Below, one piece after another: positions 1 through 12,321 of a DNA stretch of 64,000 nucleotides (position 1 is the stretch's first letter; each line of letters opens with the position of its first letter). Location: NCBI RefSeq assembly GCF_014201505.1, contig NZ_JACHEO010000020.1, positions 1-64,000 of the forward strand, written 5' to 3'. The DNA comes from Desulfoprunum benzoelyticum (GTDB taxonomy: Bacteria; Desulfobacterota; Desulfobulbia; Desulfobulbales; Desulfocapsaceae). The notes under the pieces are model-generated. The model was not told the DNA's origin. It searched no databases and saw nothing but the letters and a program-made list of their open reading frames with translations. The translations under genes and the position numbers were made by a program.

Positions 1-1039
1 ATACAATGGTTGATCGGTTAACCTATATAGCCTTACAAACTCAGCCGGTCCCGCAGCGCCTGCTCAAGCTGGCTGAAGTTCGATGGTAATCAGATTTTGA
101 ATTAACATCAGGGGTCGCTGCGCACCCGCAAATAGGTGGGAAAACGCGGCAAGCCCTTGGCAGTGAAACCGCGGTATCGATAGGTGATCACCGTGCCCAC
201 GGGCGGCGGATTGCTGCGCTCGGCATCGCTCAAACCTGAACCGATACGAAATTCGCCGTCTTCGTTACGACAGCTGAATGCGCCCAGCCTGCCTGTGTAC
301 TTGCCTTTACCGGGGTGGTGCGCAGTCACTGTGCATTCCGCATCGTGCACGCTTTTCAACTTGAGCAGCTGATTGCTGCGTCCGCCTTGATAGGGCGCCT
401 TTGGATCGCGCAGCATCACTCCTTCCCCGCCACCCGCTTCTATCTGCCGTAAGAACGCCTGCACCTGGGCAAAATCGTGTACCGGTTGCTGCGGGATACA
501 GACGATGTTGGCCTGTGGATGTGCGTCCAGCCATTTCTGCAACACCGCCAGACGCTCATAGAGGTTGCCTGGCGCCTCCGGCACGTCGAAAACGTGGAGC
601 TTGAGCTTCGACCAGTCGCCGCGATAGCTGCGCACCACAGCGGAGATGCGCTCAAATTGCCCACGACCGCTATACAATTCGCCATCAAGGGCAAAGGGCG
701 GAAAATCACGGGTAAATTCAGGGGGCGGGGTAAAGGCATAGCCATTCCGGCTGAGCAGTTGCCTGGTGTTCCAGAAGGCACGTACGCCGTCGAGCTTTTC
801 ACTCATGGCCCAGCCAAGCACATTTTGTTGTTGGTACTCTTTGGCCAGCAGCAGGGCTTCTGCCTGTGCGGCGCCATTGAATACAAGCATGCCAACAAGC
901 GACAGGCAAAGACAGTGCATGCCGGTTTTGCAATTTAGCCAGAATTGACGGATAGTTGTCAACATTGCCGAACCTCTGTGTTGAGGAAGTGGAATTGCCG
1001 TTGGACTTTATAGTGGCCTTTGAAGGAATACCATTGTAT
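1..1039. repeat. 10-bp inverted repeat bracketing the ligase gene
   Basis: ATACAATGGT at 1-10 is the exact reverse complement of ACCATTGTAT at 1030-1039. The two copies flank the ligase gene. The left copy sits at the window edge, so the repeat may be longer. The inward base (11 against 1029) does not match. It could be the end of a small acquired cassette or a coincidence. Confidence 0.35.
108..965 (-). CDS. ligE: Secreted ATP-dependent DNA ligase, LigE type
   Basis: A 285-residue minimal ATP-dependent DNA ligase, probably exported to the periplasm. The nucleotidyltransferase motifs are visible: motif I EKLDG with the adenylated lysine K57, motif III LHVFD, motif IV EGVMLR and motif V LLKLKS, followed by a C-terminal OB fold. 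There is no BRCT, zinc or DNA-binding appendage, as in the LigE class. Residues 16-35 are a hydrophobic leader ending in AQA, which fits a signal peptide. AGAGG lies 7 bases before the ATG at 965. LigE is best known from Proteobacteria that take up or process extracellular DNA; that role is family knowledge, not visible here. By eye the gene is less GC-rich than its neighbours and it is bracketed by a 10-bp inverted repeat, so it may be acquired. It has no operon partner in the window. Confidence 0.88.
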   Translation of the reverse strand: MLTTIRQFWLNCKTGMHCLCLSLVGMLVFNGAAQAEALLLAKEYQQQNVLGWAMSEKLDGVRAFWNTRQLLSRNGYAFTPPPEFTRDFPPFALDGELYSGRGQFERISAVVRSYRGDWSKLKLHVFDVPEAPGNLYERLAVLQKWLDAHPQANIVCIPQQPVHDFAQVQAFLRQIEAGGGEGVMLRDPKAPYQGGRSNQLLKLKSVHDAECTVTAHHPGKGKYTGRLGAFSCRNEDGEFRIGSGLSDAERSNPPPVGTVITYRYRGFTAKGLPRFPTYLRVRSDP

Positions 1040-1124
1040 CGGATTGTTGCATTAAAGATTTTCGCGCACTTTTTCAAATCCGCGTCGGTGGAGATGGTCC
1101 TTTCGTGAGCATATGCCCCCGGGC

Positions 1125-2475
<1,351 letters not shown>

Positions 2476-2486
<11 letters not shown>

Positions 2487-3648
2487 GTTCCGTCCTCCCC
2501 TTCGCCGCGGCCGCAGCTTCAACCTCCGCATCCCTGCGGGTTGGCAGGGAGATGGTGCAGATCGTGCCCCGGCCCGGGCGGCTCTGTACGTCGATGCGCC
2601 CGCCGTGGGCAGTGACGATGCCGTGCACCACCGACAGCCCCAGGCCGGTGCCCTCGTCCACCTCCCGGGTGGTGAAGAACGGCAGGAAGATCTGCTCCAC
2701 GGTGGCCGCGTCCATGCCGGTGCCGGCGTCGGCCACGACCAGGCGCACCTCGCCCTCGCCCCGCTCGGTGCGCAGGCTGAGGGCGCCACCCTCGGTCATG
2801 GCCTGGACCGCGTTGAGTGCCAGGTTGACGAGCACCTGGGTGAGCTGGGCGCTGTCCGCCTCGATGGGCTCAAGGCCTGGGGCCAGGTCGGTGACCACGC
2901 GGATCGCGCTCCTGGCAAAACGCGGCTCGAGGATGGCCAGCCCCTCGGCGATCACCCGGTTCAGGTCGACCGGGCCGGTGCGGCCCACCCCGGGGCTGCT
3001 GAACAACAGCATCTTGCGGATGATCTCGCGGGCGTGCAGCGAACTCTGGATGATCCGCTCCAGGTAGCGACCCGCCTGCTCGGGTGCATCGATCTTCTTC
3101 GCCGCCAGTTGGGCGAAACCGAGGATGGCGGCCAGCGGTTCGTTCAGCTCGTGGGCCACGCCCGCGGTGAGCTGGCCCACCTTGGCGAGGCGGTCGGCGT
3201 GGCGCAACTGGCTCTCCAGCCGGGCGCGCCGCTCGTTGGCCAGATGGATCCCGATCATCAGACTGACCTGGCCGGCGATGGCCTGGAGCAGCTGGCGTTC
3301 CTCGGCCAGGAAGGGGTCGCCAGCCGGGTCGGCGGTCCGCCCCCGGTCAAGGGCGAACACCTCGATGGCTCCGCGCTCGTCGCCCTCCAGCGGCAGGTCG
3401 GCGTGCAGGACCTGGGTGGAGGCGGTGAACCCGTCGCTCTGAAACTCCTGCCCGGTGACGACGATGCGGGCGCATACCCGTTCCGGATCGTGGAAGGCCG
3501 AGGGCAGCACCCGGACAATGGCCTGCAGGACCTCGGCAAAGGTGGTTCCGCTGTGGGCGACGATCTTGGCGATCTCGTACAGGCAGGAGAGTTCCTTGTT
3601 GCGTTCGATCAGTTTCGCCCGTTCCTCGAGCAGGGCCTGTTCCTGCAT
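2476..3648 (-). CDS. Cytosolic GAF-domain sensor histidine kinase
   Basis: A 390-residue sensor kinase and the evident partner of the overlapping NtrC-type regulator. A short coiled start (1-20) leads into a GAF-like sensor region (about 20-140). Next come the HisKA helix with the phosphorylated H166 in AHELNEPL and an HATPase domain with N box (LNLALNAVQAM), G1 (DAGTGMD) and G2 (GTGLGLSVVHG). No membrane segment or signal peptide is present, so it should read an intracellular or diffusible cue. The 3' end overlaps the regulator by 11 bases, so translation is coupled. Its ligand cannot be told from sequence. Confidence 0.94.
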
Positions 3649-3998
3649 GCTGTCACCTCCCTGATAAATCGCGGTGGCGGTCTCCCCGGGATGGGGAAGA
3701 TTTGGTCACCGGGGAAAAACGCCCCGTTTTTCCTGTCCGTTCACCACTGGAAAAGCGGACAAAGGGCGCCCGTCGCGCGGTTGGGCACCGACATCAACTC
3801 CCTGTTGATGCGTACTTCTCGTCCAACATTTGCCTTTTCCTGTCGTCGCGGTCCCTGATTGGACAACCCGGCATGGATGTTGCTTCGATACACAACAGAC
3901 CATGCCGGCCCCTTTCCGGGGTCGGCTCTTTTTTTGTTCCGTCAGCCCGCTGACGCCCTGCGATCGCACCGCAGGCGCCACTGAAAGGAGAAGACGCC
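3649..3998. other. Divergent intergenic region with three hairpins
   Basis: This 350-base gap separates the minus-strand kinase from the plus-strand FemAB-like gene. It holds two perfect inverted repeats, GAAAAAC-5 bases-GTTTTTC (3714-3732) and CATCAAC-5 bases-GTTGATG (3792-3810), and the terminator-like hairpin at 3904-3935. I see no convincing protein-coding frame and no clear sigma-70 promoter. Confidence 0.5.
3904..3935 (+). terminator. Intrinsic terminator upstream of the FemAB-like gene
   Basis: A 9-bp stem (one G-U pair) from GCCGGCCCC 3904-3912 to GGGGTCGGC 3918-3926 is followed by TCTTTTTTT. It faces the FemAB-like start at 3999, yet no gene ends just before it on the plus strand. 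It must end a short leader or an unannotated small RNA, or act as an attenuator. Confidence 0.65.
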
Positions 3999-5084
3999 GT
4001 GCATCCCACGCTCACGCCGAAACGACCACGGGAATTGTATCCGACCGACATCCTGTTTCAAAGCAGGTATTGGGGCGAAGTGAAATCCCGCCTCGGCTGG
4101 CGGACCTACGCCTTCGAAATCGACGGCTCGCCGGCGGCCCGCGACATGCTGGTGATCGTCAAGCCTTTCGGCCCGGACGGGGTGGCCGCCTACGTCCCCC
4201 AGGGACCGGAGTTCGCCCCGCCGCAGGAGGAGTACGGCCCCTTCCTCGAATCGTTGTCCGAATCGGTGGTCGACCAGATCGACGCGAATCTCACCTTCAT
4301 CCGCTACGATCTGCCGTGGGAATCCCCCTATGCCAGCGAGATGCGTGCACAGCACTGGGTCGATTTCCCCGAATCCCGGGTCCGCGAGATGCGCATGAAT
4401 TTCGGCACCGAGCGCTGGAACCTGCGCAAGGCGCCGGTGGACGTGACCGTGGCCAACACATTCGTGGTCGACCTGGACGGCGACGAGGCCCACCTGCTCG
4501 GCCGTATGAAGGCCAAGACCCGCTACAACATCCGACTCGCCGAGCGCAAGGGCGTGGGCGTGGAGGTCGGCGCGAAGGAAGAGCTGCCCCTCTTCTATCG
4601 AATGTACGTGCAGACCGCCGAGCGCAACGGTTTTGCCGCAAGCGACTACCGCTACTTCACCGCCCTGTTCGACGCCGACCGCAGCCTGCCAACCGACCCG
4701 GAGGTGGTGCTGCTCATGGCCCGCCACCAGGGCGAGCCCCTGGCCGGGGCGATCCTGGTCCTGTCCGAACAGGGGGCTCTCTTCCTCCACGGCGCCTCGG
4801 CCAACCACCGCCGGCAGTTGATGGCCCCCTATGCCCTGCACTGGCAGGCCATGCGCTACGCCCTGTCCCGCGGTTGCCGCACCTACGACATGGGCGCGAT
4901 CTCGCCCGGTGACGACCCCGGCCATTCCTTTCACGGCATGTACCGGTTCAAGACCGGGTTCGGCGGCCGGATCGTGCACACCACCGGTTCCTGGGACTAT
5001 CCGGTGCGCCAGGACCTCTACCAGGATTTCCGCAACTGGGAGACGGTGCTGGCCCAGCACGAGCCGGGTTTCGCCGCGGACTGA
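3999..5084 (+). CDS. FemAB-family peptidoglycan-bridge aminoacyltransferase
   Basis: A 361-residue protein of the FemA/FemB/FemX type. It has two GNAT-like halves, and residues about 160-345 resemble the better-conserved C-terminal half: RMKAKTRYNIRLAERKGV, then LFLHGASANHRRQLMAPYALHW, then YDMGAISPGD and MYRFKTGFGG. Known members transfer amino acids from aminoacyl-tRNA to the stem peptide of lipid II. A Gram-negative host does not need an interpeptide bridge, so the acceptor here is uncertain. The start is GTG 3999, with AAGGAG 9 bases upstream. It appears monocistronic and follows an unusual terminator-like hairpin. No signal peptide, so it should be cytoplasmic. Confidence 0.8.
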   Translation: MHPTLTPKRPRELYPTDILFQSRYWGEVKSRLGWRTYAFEIDGSPAARDMLVIVKPFGPDGVAAYVPQGPEFAPPQEEYGPFLESLSESVVDQIDANLTFIRYDLPWESPYASEMRAQHWVDFPESRVREMRMNFGTERWNLRKAPVDVTVANTFVVDLDGDEAHLLGRMKAKTRYNIRLAERKGVGVEVGAKEELPLFYRMYVQTAERNGFAASDYRYFTALFDADRSLPTDPEVVLLMARHQGEPLAGAILVLSEQGALFLHGASANHRRQLMAPYALHWQAMRYALSRGCRTYDMGAISPGDDPGHSFHGMYRFKTGFGGRIVHTTGSWDYPVRQDLYQDFRNWETVLAQHEPGFAAD

Positions 5085-5195
5085 GGCGACCGTCCCCCCG
5101 CGATCCTGGACCGTCGCGGCGGGGCGATCCCGGGGCGATCGATATGGAACTGAGGGATGATGCGGGCGATCCGCCCGCTCTGTTCCCGTGATCTC

Positions 5196-5224
5196 TTGGA
5201 GTCTGCCGGCAAACATGGTACCTT
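5196..5224 (+). promoter_or_regulatory. Candidate sigma-70 promoter for ccdA
   Basis: TTGGAG (5196-5201) and TACCTT (5219-5224) are separated by 17 bases, about 100 bases before the ccdA-like start. The match is moderate. Confidence 0.35.
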
Positions 5225-5324
5225 GGGGACAATCGGCGGTCGCAGGCGGGCGGGATGTCGCCTTGCTGGCGCCGTCATCCGAGTGGCCGTGCGCCGCTGA
5301 ACCCTCTCATGGTACAACGAGACA

Positions 5325-6071
5325 ATGGAATTACAGGTCCTTATCAGTAAATGGCTGACCCAGATCGCCGCCTATCTCCCCTTCGGTTATTCCTTCGGCG
5401 CCGGCATGGTGTCGGCGGTCAATCCCTGCGGCTTCGCGATGCTGCCGGTCTATCTCACGCTCTATCTCGGGGCCGAGGACAGCAAATTCTATTCCCAGTC
5501 GGCACTGTTGCGCATCATTAAGGCCCTGTGGATCACGGCGGTCGTCACCGCCGGCTTCGGCCTGCTGTTCGGCATTACCGGCGGCGTCATCACCCTGGGC
5601 GGCACTTTCCTCAACCGGATGATCCCCTGGCTGTCGCTGCTGGTCGGCATCGTCCTGATCATCCTCGGGGTCTGGACCCTGATGGGACATTATGTGTCGT
5701 TGCCGTCGCTGCTCCGCTTTTCCGAGCGCTTCGGCGACCCCCGGCGCATGCGGGTGTGGGATTTCTTCATCTTCGGGATGGCCTTCGGCGCCACCTCGAT
5801 GAGCTGCACCCTGCCGATCTTCCTGCTGGTGATGGGCAGTTCGATCGCCTCCGGCGACCTCACCGTCGGCATCCTCCAGTTTGTCAGTTATATCTCCGGC
5901 ATGGGCAGCGTCATGCTGGTGCTGACGCTGGGGATCGCCGTGGTCAAGCAGGGGGTGGTGGTCGGGGCGCTGCGCCGGGTCCTGCCCCATGTCCAGAAAA
6001 TCTCCGCTGTTCTCCTCTTCGTCGCCGGGGCCTATATCGTCTACTACTGGACCGCCAGCGAGCTGCTGTAG
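5325..6071 (+). CDS. ccdA: CcdA-type thiol-electron transporter of the inner membrane
   Basis: A 248-residue polytopic membrane protein of the CcdA/DsbD-beta family, with about six hydrophobic segments. The two conserved redox cysteines are present: C35 in NPCGFAMLP and C161 in SMSCTLPIF, each in the first helix of a repeat. The family passes electrons from cytoplasmic thioredoxin across the membrane to periplasmic thioredoxin-like proteins, keeping apocytochrome c cysteines reduced. The window also encodes a TlpA-like oxidoreductase (35072), CcsA (37637) and the triheme cytochrome DsrJ, which would need this reductant. The gene stands alone and meets the convergent DUF255 gene five bases later. 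Confidence 0.9.
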   Translation: MELQVLISKWLTQIAAYLPFGYSFGAGMVSAVNPCGFAMLPVYLTLYLGAEDSKFYSQSALLRIIKALWITAVVTAGFGLLFGITGGVITLGGTFLNRMIPWLSLLVGIVLIILGVWTLMGHYVSLPSLLRFSERFGDPRRMRVWDFFIFGMAFGATSMSCTLPIFLLVMGSSIASGDLTVGILQFVSYISGMGSVMLVLTLGIAVVKQGVVVGALRRVLPHVQKISAVLLFVAGAYIVYYWTASELL

Positions 6072-6075
6072 TCTC

Positions 6076-8184
<2,109 letters not shown>

Positions 8185-8368
8185 CGACTCCTTTGGTCAG
8201 GGATGCCGGACACCCCGCGGGCTGCGGGTGGGTGGCAGGGACGCCGGCTCCCGTTTTTGCTGGCGGGATCTGGGCACATCTGCTAGAACGGACGGTTCCG
8301 TAGAATCAGAATAAGCATTATCGCCACCGCGTCGAATCAAATTCACCCGCGGCCGCTTTGGAGAACAC

Positions 8369-9274
8369 ATGGCCCGTTACAGCGGCATCATCGCCGCTTC
8401 CTGTGCATATATCATCTGGGGCGTCCTGCCGGTCTACTGGAAGGCCCTGCAGACCGTCCCGGCGCTCGAAATCCTCTGCCACCGGATGACCTGGTCGCTG
8501 TTCGTGACCCTCGGGATCATCCTCTGTGTCCGCCGCTTCGCCGCATTCCGGCAGGCCCTCGCCAACCGCCGCAATCTCGGGATCTTCGGCGCCTCCGCCC
8601 TGCTGCTCGCGGTCAACTGGCTGATCTATATCTGGGCGGTCAACGCCGGCTACATCCTCGAGGCCAGCCTCGGCTATTTCATCAACCCGTTGATCTCGGT
8701 CGTGTTCGGGGTCTTTTTCTTCAAGGAGCGGCTGCGCCCCGGTCAGATCGCCGCCCTGGTCCTCGTCGTCATCGGGGTGCTTTACCTGACGATCTACTAT
8801 GGCCGCTTTCCGTGGATTGCCCTGTCGCTGTCGGTCACCTTCGCCGTGTACGGCCTGCTGCACAAGAAGAGCAGCCTGCCGTCGATGGACGCCCTCGGCA
8901 TCGAGGTCCTGCTGTTCTTCCTCCCGGCGGCCGCCTATCTGCTGCTTGTCGAGTTCACCGGCAGCGGCGCCATCCAGGGCGGCACGACGATCACCGCGAT
9001 CCTGCTGATCGGGGCCGGGGTCGTCACGACCCTTCCCCTGCTCCTCTTCGGCTTCGCCGCCCACAAGATTCCGTTGTCGACCCTGGGGCTGCTCCAGTAT
9101 ATGGCGCCGACGATCAGCTTCTTCATCGGCATCCTCCTCTACCATGAGGAGTTTCCGCGGGAGCGGATGATCGGTTTCAGCATCATCTGGACGGCGCTGG
9201 CCCTGTACCTGGCCGAAGGGACGATCCGCCGGGTACGGGGCCGGCGGGCGGTGCTCGGCGAGCTGCGCTCGTGA
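8369..9274 (+). CDS. rarD: RarD-type EamA/DMT transporter
   Basis: A 301-residue inner-membrane protein with about ten hydrophobic helices in two EamA repeats. The start (YIIWGVLPVYWKALQ, then PALEILCHRMTWSL) is characteristic of RarD, the chloramphenicol-sensitivity protein branch of the drug/metabolite transporters. Substrate is unknown. The TGA stop lies within GTGA, which could also start the next gene. Together they look like a two-gene transporter operon. Confidence 0.9.
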   Translation: MARYSGIIAASCAYIIWGVLPVYWKALQTVPALEILCHRMTWSLFVTLGIILCVRRFAAFRQALANRRNLGIFGASALLLAVNWLIYIWAVNAGYILEASLGYFINPLISVVFGVFFFKERLRPGQIAALVLVVIGVLYLTIYYGRFPWIALSLSVTFAVYGLLHKKSSLPSMDALGIEVLLFFLPAAAYLLLVEFTGSGAIQGGTTITAILLIGAGVVTTLPLLLFGFAAHKIPLSTLGLLQYMAPTISFFIGILLYHEEFPRERMIGFSIIWTALALYLAEGTIRRVRGRRAVLGELRS

Positions 9275-9291
9275 CGGCGGGGAGAATGGCG

Positions 9292-10185
9292 ATGAACGAA
9301 AAGTCGACGGGATGGCTGCCGGTGGTCTGCCTGGTGACGGCGATGGTGCTGTGGGCCAGCTCGTTCATCGCCCTGAAGATCGCCTTCCGTTCCTATTCGC
9401 CGATGATCGTCATCTGGGGCCGGATGCTGGTCGGCAGCTTCTGTTTTCTCTTTCTGCTGCCACGGTTGCGCCAGGTCCGCATCCGCCGCCAGGACCTGCG
9501 CTTTCTCGTGCTGATGGCGGTGTGCGAGCCCTGCATCTACTTCATCTTCGAGGCCAAGGCGATGGAGCTGACGACCGCCTCCCAGGCCGGGATGATCACC
9601 GCCATCCTGCCGCTCCTGGTGGCGGTCGGGGCCACGATCTTCCTCGGCGAGCGGATCGCGCGGCAGACGATCGTCGGATTCGCCCTGGCCATTGCCGGCG
9701 CCGGCCTGCTCAGCGTCAGCGGCGAGACGACGGTCGAGGCCCCGAATCCCCTGCTCGGTAATTTTCTCGAGTTCCTGGCGATGGTCAGCGCCATGGGCTA
9801 CACGATTTCGCTCAAACACCTCAGCAGCAACTACTCGCCGCTGTTCCTCACCGCGATCCAGTCCTGGGTCGGAGCGGTGTTCTTTTCCTTCTTCCTCCTC
9901 TCGCCGTCGACGATCCTGCCGACAACGTTCGTCCCGCTGCCGGCGATGGCGGTGTTCTACCTCGGCAGCTGCGTCACCATCGGCGCCTATTTCCTCTACA
10001 ATTTCGGGGTCAGTCAGTTGCCCGCCAGTCAGGCCTCGGCCTATATCAACCTGATCCCGGTGTTCACCGTGATCATGGGCTTCCTCTTCCTCGGCGAGAC
10101 CTTCACCCGGCTGCAGGTCCTGGCTTCGCTGCTGGTCTTTCTCGGGATCTACGTCAGCCAGAAGCGGCCCCGTCCTCTGGCCTGA
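9292..10185 (+). CDS. EamA/DMT-family transporter
   Basis: A 297-residue polytopic membrane protein of the drug/metabolite transporter superfamily with two EamA repeats, distinct from the RarD paralogue just upstream. I chose ATG 9292 because GGGGAG sits 7 bases before it. GTG 9271, overlapping the rarD stop, and ATG 9286 are alternatives. Export of amino acids or other metabolites is the usual family role. Nothing here defines the substrate. Confidence 0.88.
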   Translation: MNEKSTGWLPVVCLVTAMVLWASSFIALKIAFRSYSPMIVIWGRMLVGSFCFLFLLPRLRQVRIRRQDLRFLVLMAVCEPCIYFIFEAKAMELTTASQAGMITAILPLLVAVGATIFLGERIARQTIVGFALAIAGAGLLSVSGETTVEAPNPLLGNFLEFLAMVSAMGYTISLKHLSSNYSPLFLTAIQSWVGAVFFSFFLLSPSTILPTTFVPLPAMAVFYLGSCVTIGAYFLYNFGVSQLPASQASAYINLIPVFTVIMGFLFLGETFTRLQVLASLLVFLGIYVSQKRPRPLA

Positions 10186-10300
10186 ACCCCGGCGTGGGGG
10201 CGGCCGTCAGGCAGGGCCTGGCGCGGAGGGGCGGCCGTCGGTTGCGGCGGTACGGTGACGGGAGGGGCAGGGAGGAGGAGGGCGGAGACGGGAACGGATG

Positions 10301-10323
10301 CCGGGGCGGAACGCCCGCCCCGG
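10301..10323. terminator. GC-rich hairpin between convergent genes
   Basis: A perfect 9-bp stem (CCGGGGCGG with CCGCCCCGG, loop AACGC) lies between the plus-strand EamA gene and the minus-strand dctM. It has no T tract, so it is either a weak bidirectional terminator or an RNA-end stabiliser. Confidence 0.45.
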
Positions 10324-10333
10324 CTTCGGGAAC

Positions 10334-11617
10334 TCACATCATGCCGAGGACCTTCGGCAGCCACAGCGACATCGTCGGCCAGTAGGTGACCCCGACCAGG
10401 AAAACGAGCATCGTCAGCAGCCACGGCCAGACGGCGACGGTCAGCTCGGTTATCCCCATCTTCGTCAGGCCCGAGGCGACGTAGAGGTTGAGCCCGACCG
10501 GCGGATGGCACATGCCGACCTCCATGTTGACGACCATCATGACGCCGAGATGGACCGGATCGATGCCGAGTTTCATCGCCACTGGGAAGACGATCGGGGC
10601 GAAGATCAGCATGATCGACGACGGTTCCATGAAGTTGCCGGCCATCAGCAGCAGGATATTGACGGCGAACAGGAAGGCGATGTGGCCGAGGCCCTTGTCG
10701 AGCAGCCAGTCGGTCAGGAGTTGGGGGATGTTCTCGTTGGCGAGGATGAACGAGAACATGACGGCGTTGGTGATGATATAGAGCAGCATCGCCGACATGT
10801 TGGCCGAGTTGAGCAGGACCTTGGGCACGTCTTTCATCCCCATGTCCTTGTAGATGAAGACGGCGACGACGAAGGAGTAGACCGCGCTCATCGCCGCCGC
10901 TTCGGTCGGGGTGAATATGCCGCTGTAGATGCCGCCCATGACGACGATGATCAGCATCAGGCCCCAGACCGAGGCGCGGAAGGTGCGGAATCGCTCACCC
11001 CAGGAGGCCTTCGGCTGACGCGGGTAGTTGTTTTTCTTGGCCCGGTACCAGGTCGTGCCGCCGAGCATGGCGGCCATGATCAGGCCGGGGATGACGCCGG
11101 CCATGAACAGGGCGCCGACCGAGGTGTTGGTGGCGATCGAGTACATGACCATGACGATCGAGGGCGGGATCAGGATGCCCAGGGCTCCCGAGGTGGCGAT
11201 GACGCCGGCGCCGAAGCGCAGCGGAAATCCGGCCTTGACCATGCCCGGGATCAGGATCGAGCCGATGGCGACGACTGTCGCCGGCGACGAACCGGAGACG
11301 GCGGCGAACAGGGCGCAGGCGACAACGCCGGACAGGGCCAGGCCGCCGTACCAGTGGCCGACCATCGAGGTGGCGAAGTTCAGCATCCGCTTGGCGACGC
11401 CGCCATGGGTGAGGAAGTTGCCGGCGAGGATGAAGAAGGGGATCGCCATGATCTCGAACTTCTCGATCCCGGAAAACAGTTTCAGGGCCACCGATTCGAG
11501 GGGCACCTGGGTCATGGTGAAGAGAAAGGTCAGAACCGTCAGGCCGAGGGAAATCGAGATCGGCATGCCGGTCAGCATCAGGACCAGCAGGACGCCGAAG
11601 ATGACAATCGCGCTCAT
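10334..11617 (-). CDS. dctM: TRAP transporter large permease DctM
   Basis: A 427-residue inner-membrane protein with about twelve hydrophobic segments, the large permease of a tripartite ATP-independent periplasmic transporter. Its family features include the early LMLTGMPISISLGL region, SGSSPATVVAIGS and the GILIPPSIVMVMY loop. It couples uptake of organic anions to an ion gradient, together with DctQ and DctP. Its ATG overlaps the dctQ stop by four bases (ATGA) and has GGAGG upstream. Last gene of dctPQM. Confidence 0.95.
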   Translation of the reverse strand: MSAIVIFGVLLVLMLTGMPISISLGLTVLTFLFTMTQVPLESVALKLFSGIEKFEIMAIPFFILAGNFLTHGGVAKRMLNFATSMVGHWYGGLALSGVVACALFAAVSGSSPATVVAIGSILIPGMVKAGFPLRFGAGVIATSGALGILIPPSIVMVMYSIATNTSVGALFMAGVIPGLIMAAMLGGTTWYRAKKNNYPRQPKASWGERFRTFRASVWGLMLIIVVMGGIYSGIFTPTEAAAMSAVYSFVVAVFIYKDMGMKDVPKVLLNSANMSAMLLYIITNAVMFSFILANENIPQLLTDWLLDKGLGHIAFLFAVNILLLMAGNFMEPSSIMLIFAPIVFPVAMKLGIDPVHLGVMMVVNMEVGMCHPPVGLNLYVASGLTKMGITELTVAVWPWLLTMLVFLVGVTYWPTMSLWLPKVLGMM

Positions 11618-12291
11618 CGTTTGTCCTCCTTGTCTGTTGCCGTATGGAAAGGTTCACGCACTGAAATCTGCGGTTCTTCGGCCGGGATCTTGATCTCCTC
11701 GACGCCCTCGACATGACCGTGGTCATGTTTCGGCAGTTCGCCGGAGCGGATGAAGTTGACCGTGACCTGGAGGAAGCGGAAACACATCAGGGTGGAACCG
11801 AAGGGGACGGCGCTGTAGACCGCCCAGGTCGGCCACTCGAGGTCGGGGGTCGTCGGCCCGGCGAACATGTCGGGCGAGGCGAGGCCGAGTTTGGAGTAGA
11901 CGGCGTAGTGCATGCCGTTCTCCCACACGAAGTTGAAACCGAAGAAGGCGACGATGGCGGTGAAGGTCGCTCCGGCCAGCAGGCCGAAGATGATGAACTT
12001 GCCGCGCAGCGGTTTCTTCATCTGGTTGATCAGAACGTCGACACCGACATGGATGCCGGTCCGGACCCCGTAGGCGGCGCCGAACTTGGCCATCCACACG
12101 AACATGATGATGCACAGTTCCTGGGCCCAACCGAGATTGAGTTCGAGCAGCCAGTCCTGGACCACCGGTATGGGCCAGCCGGCGGCATAACGGTGACCTA
12201 CCGCCACAAAGATGATCAGGGTCGCCCCTGCCATGAGGAAGGTGATGAACCATTCCTCCAGATGATTGAGAAACTTCATTGCTGCTGCCAT
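11614..12291 (-). CDS. dctQ: TRAP transporter small permease DctQ
   Basis: A 225-residue membrane protein with four hydrophobic segments and the DctQ signature (LEEWFITFLMAGATLIIFVAVGHRY near the start, and QELCIIMFVWMAKFGAAYGVRTGIHVGVDV). It joins the large permease to form the membrane part of the transporter. GGAGG precedes ATG 12291; ATG 12279 is a possible alternative. The C-terminal tail of about 40 residues is charged and longer than in many DctQ proteins. Translationally coupled to dctM. Confidence 0.94.
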   Translation of the reverse strand: MAAAMKFLNHLEEWFITFLMAGATLIIFVAVGHRYAAGWPIPVVQDWLLELNLGWAQELCIIMFVWMAKFGAAYGVRTGIHVGVDVLINQMKKPLRGKFIIFGLLAGATFTAIVAFFGFNFVWENGMHYAVYSKLGLASPDMFAGPTTPDLEWPTWAVYSAVPFGSTLMCFRFLQVTVNFIRSGELPKHDHGHVEGVEEIKIPAEEPQISVREPFHTATDKEDKR

Positions 12292-12321
12292 GACTGCTGC
12301 CGCCTCCTTCCCGGAATGAGG

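Noticed and set aside
2487-2789. N-terminal extension of the NtrC-type regulator
   Set aside because: The extra residues are kinase sequence in another frame. ATG 2486 has a good ribosome site and gives the standard receiver start.
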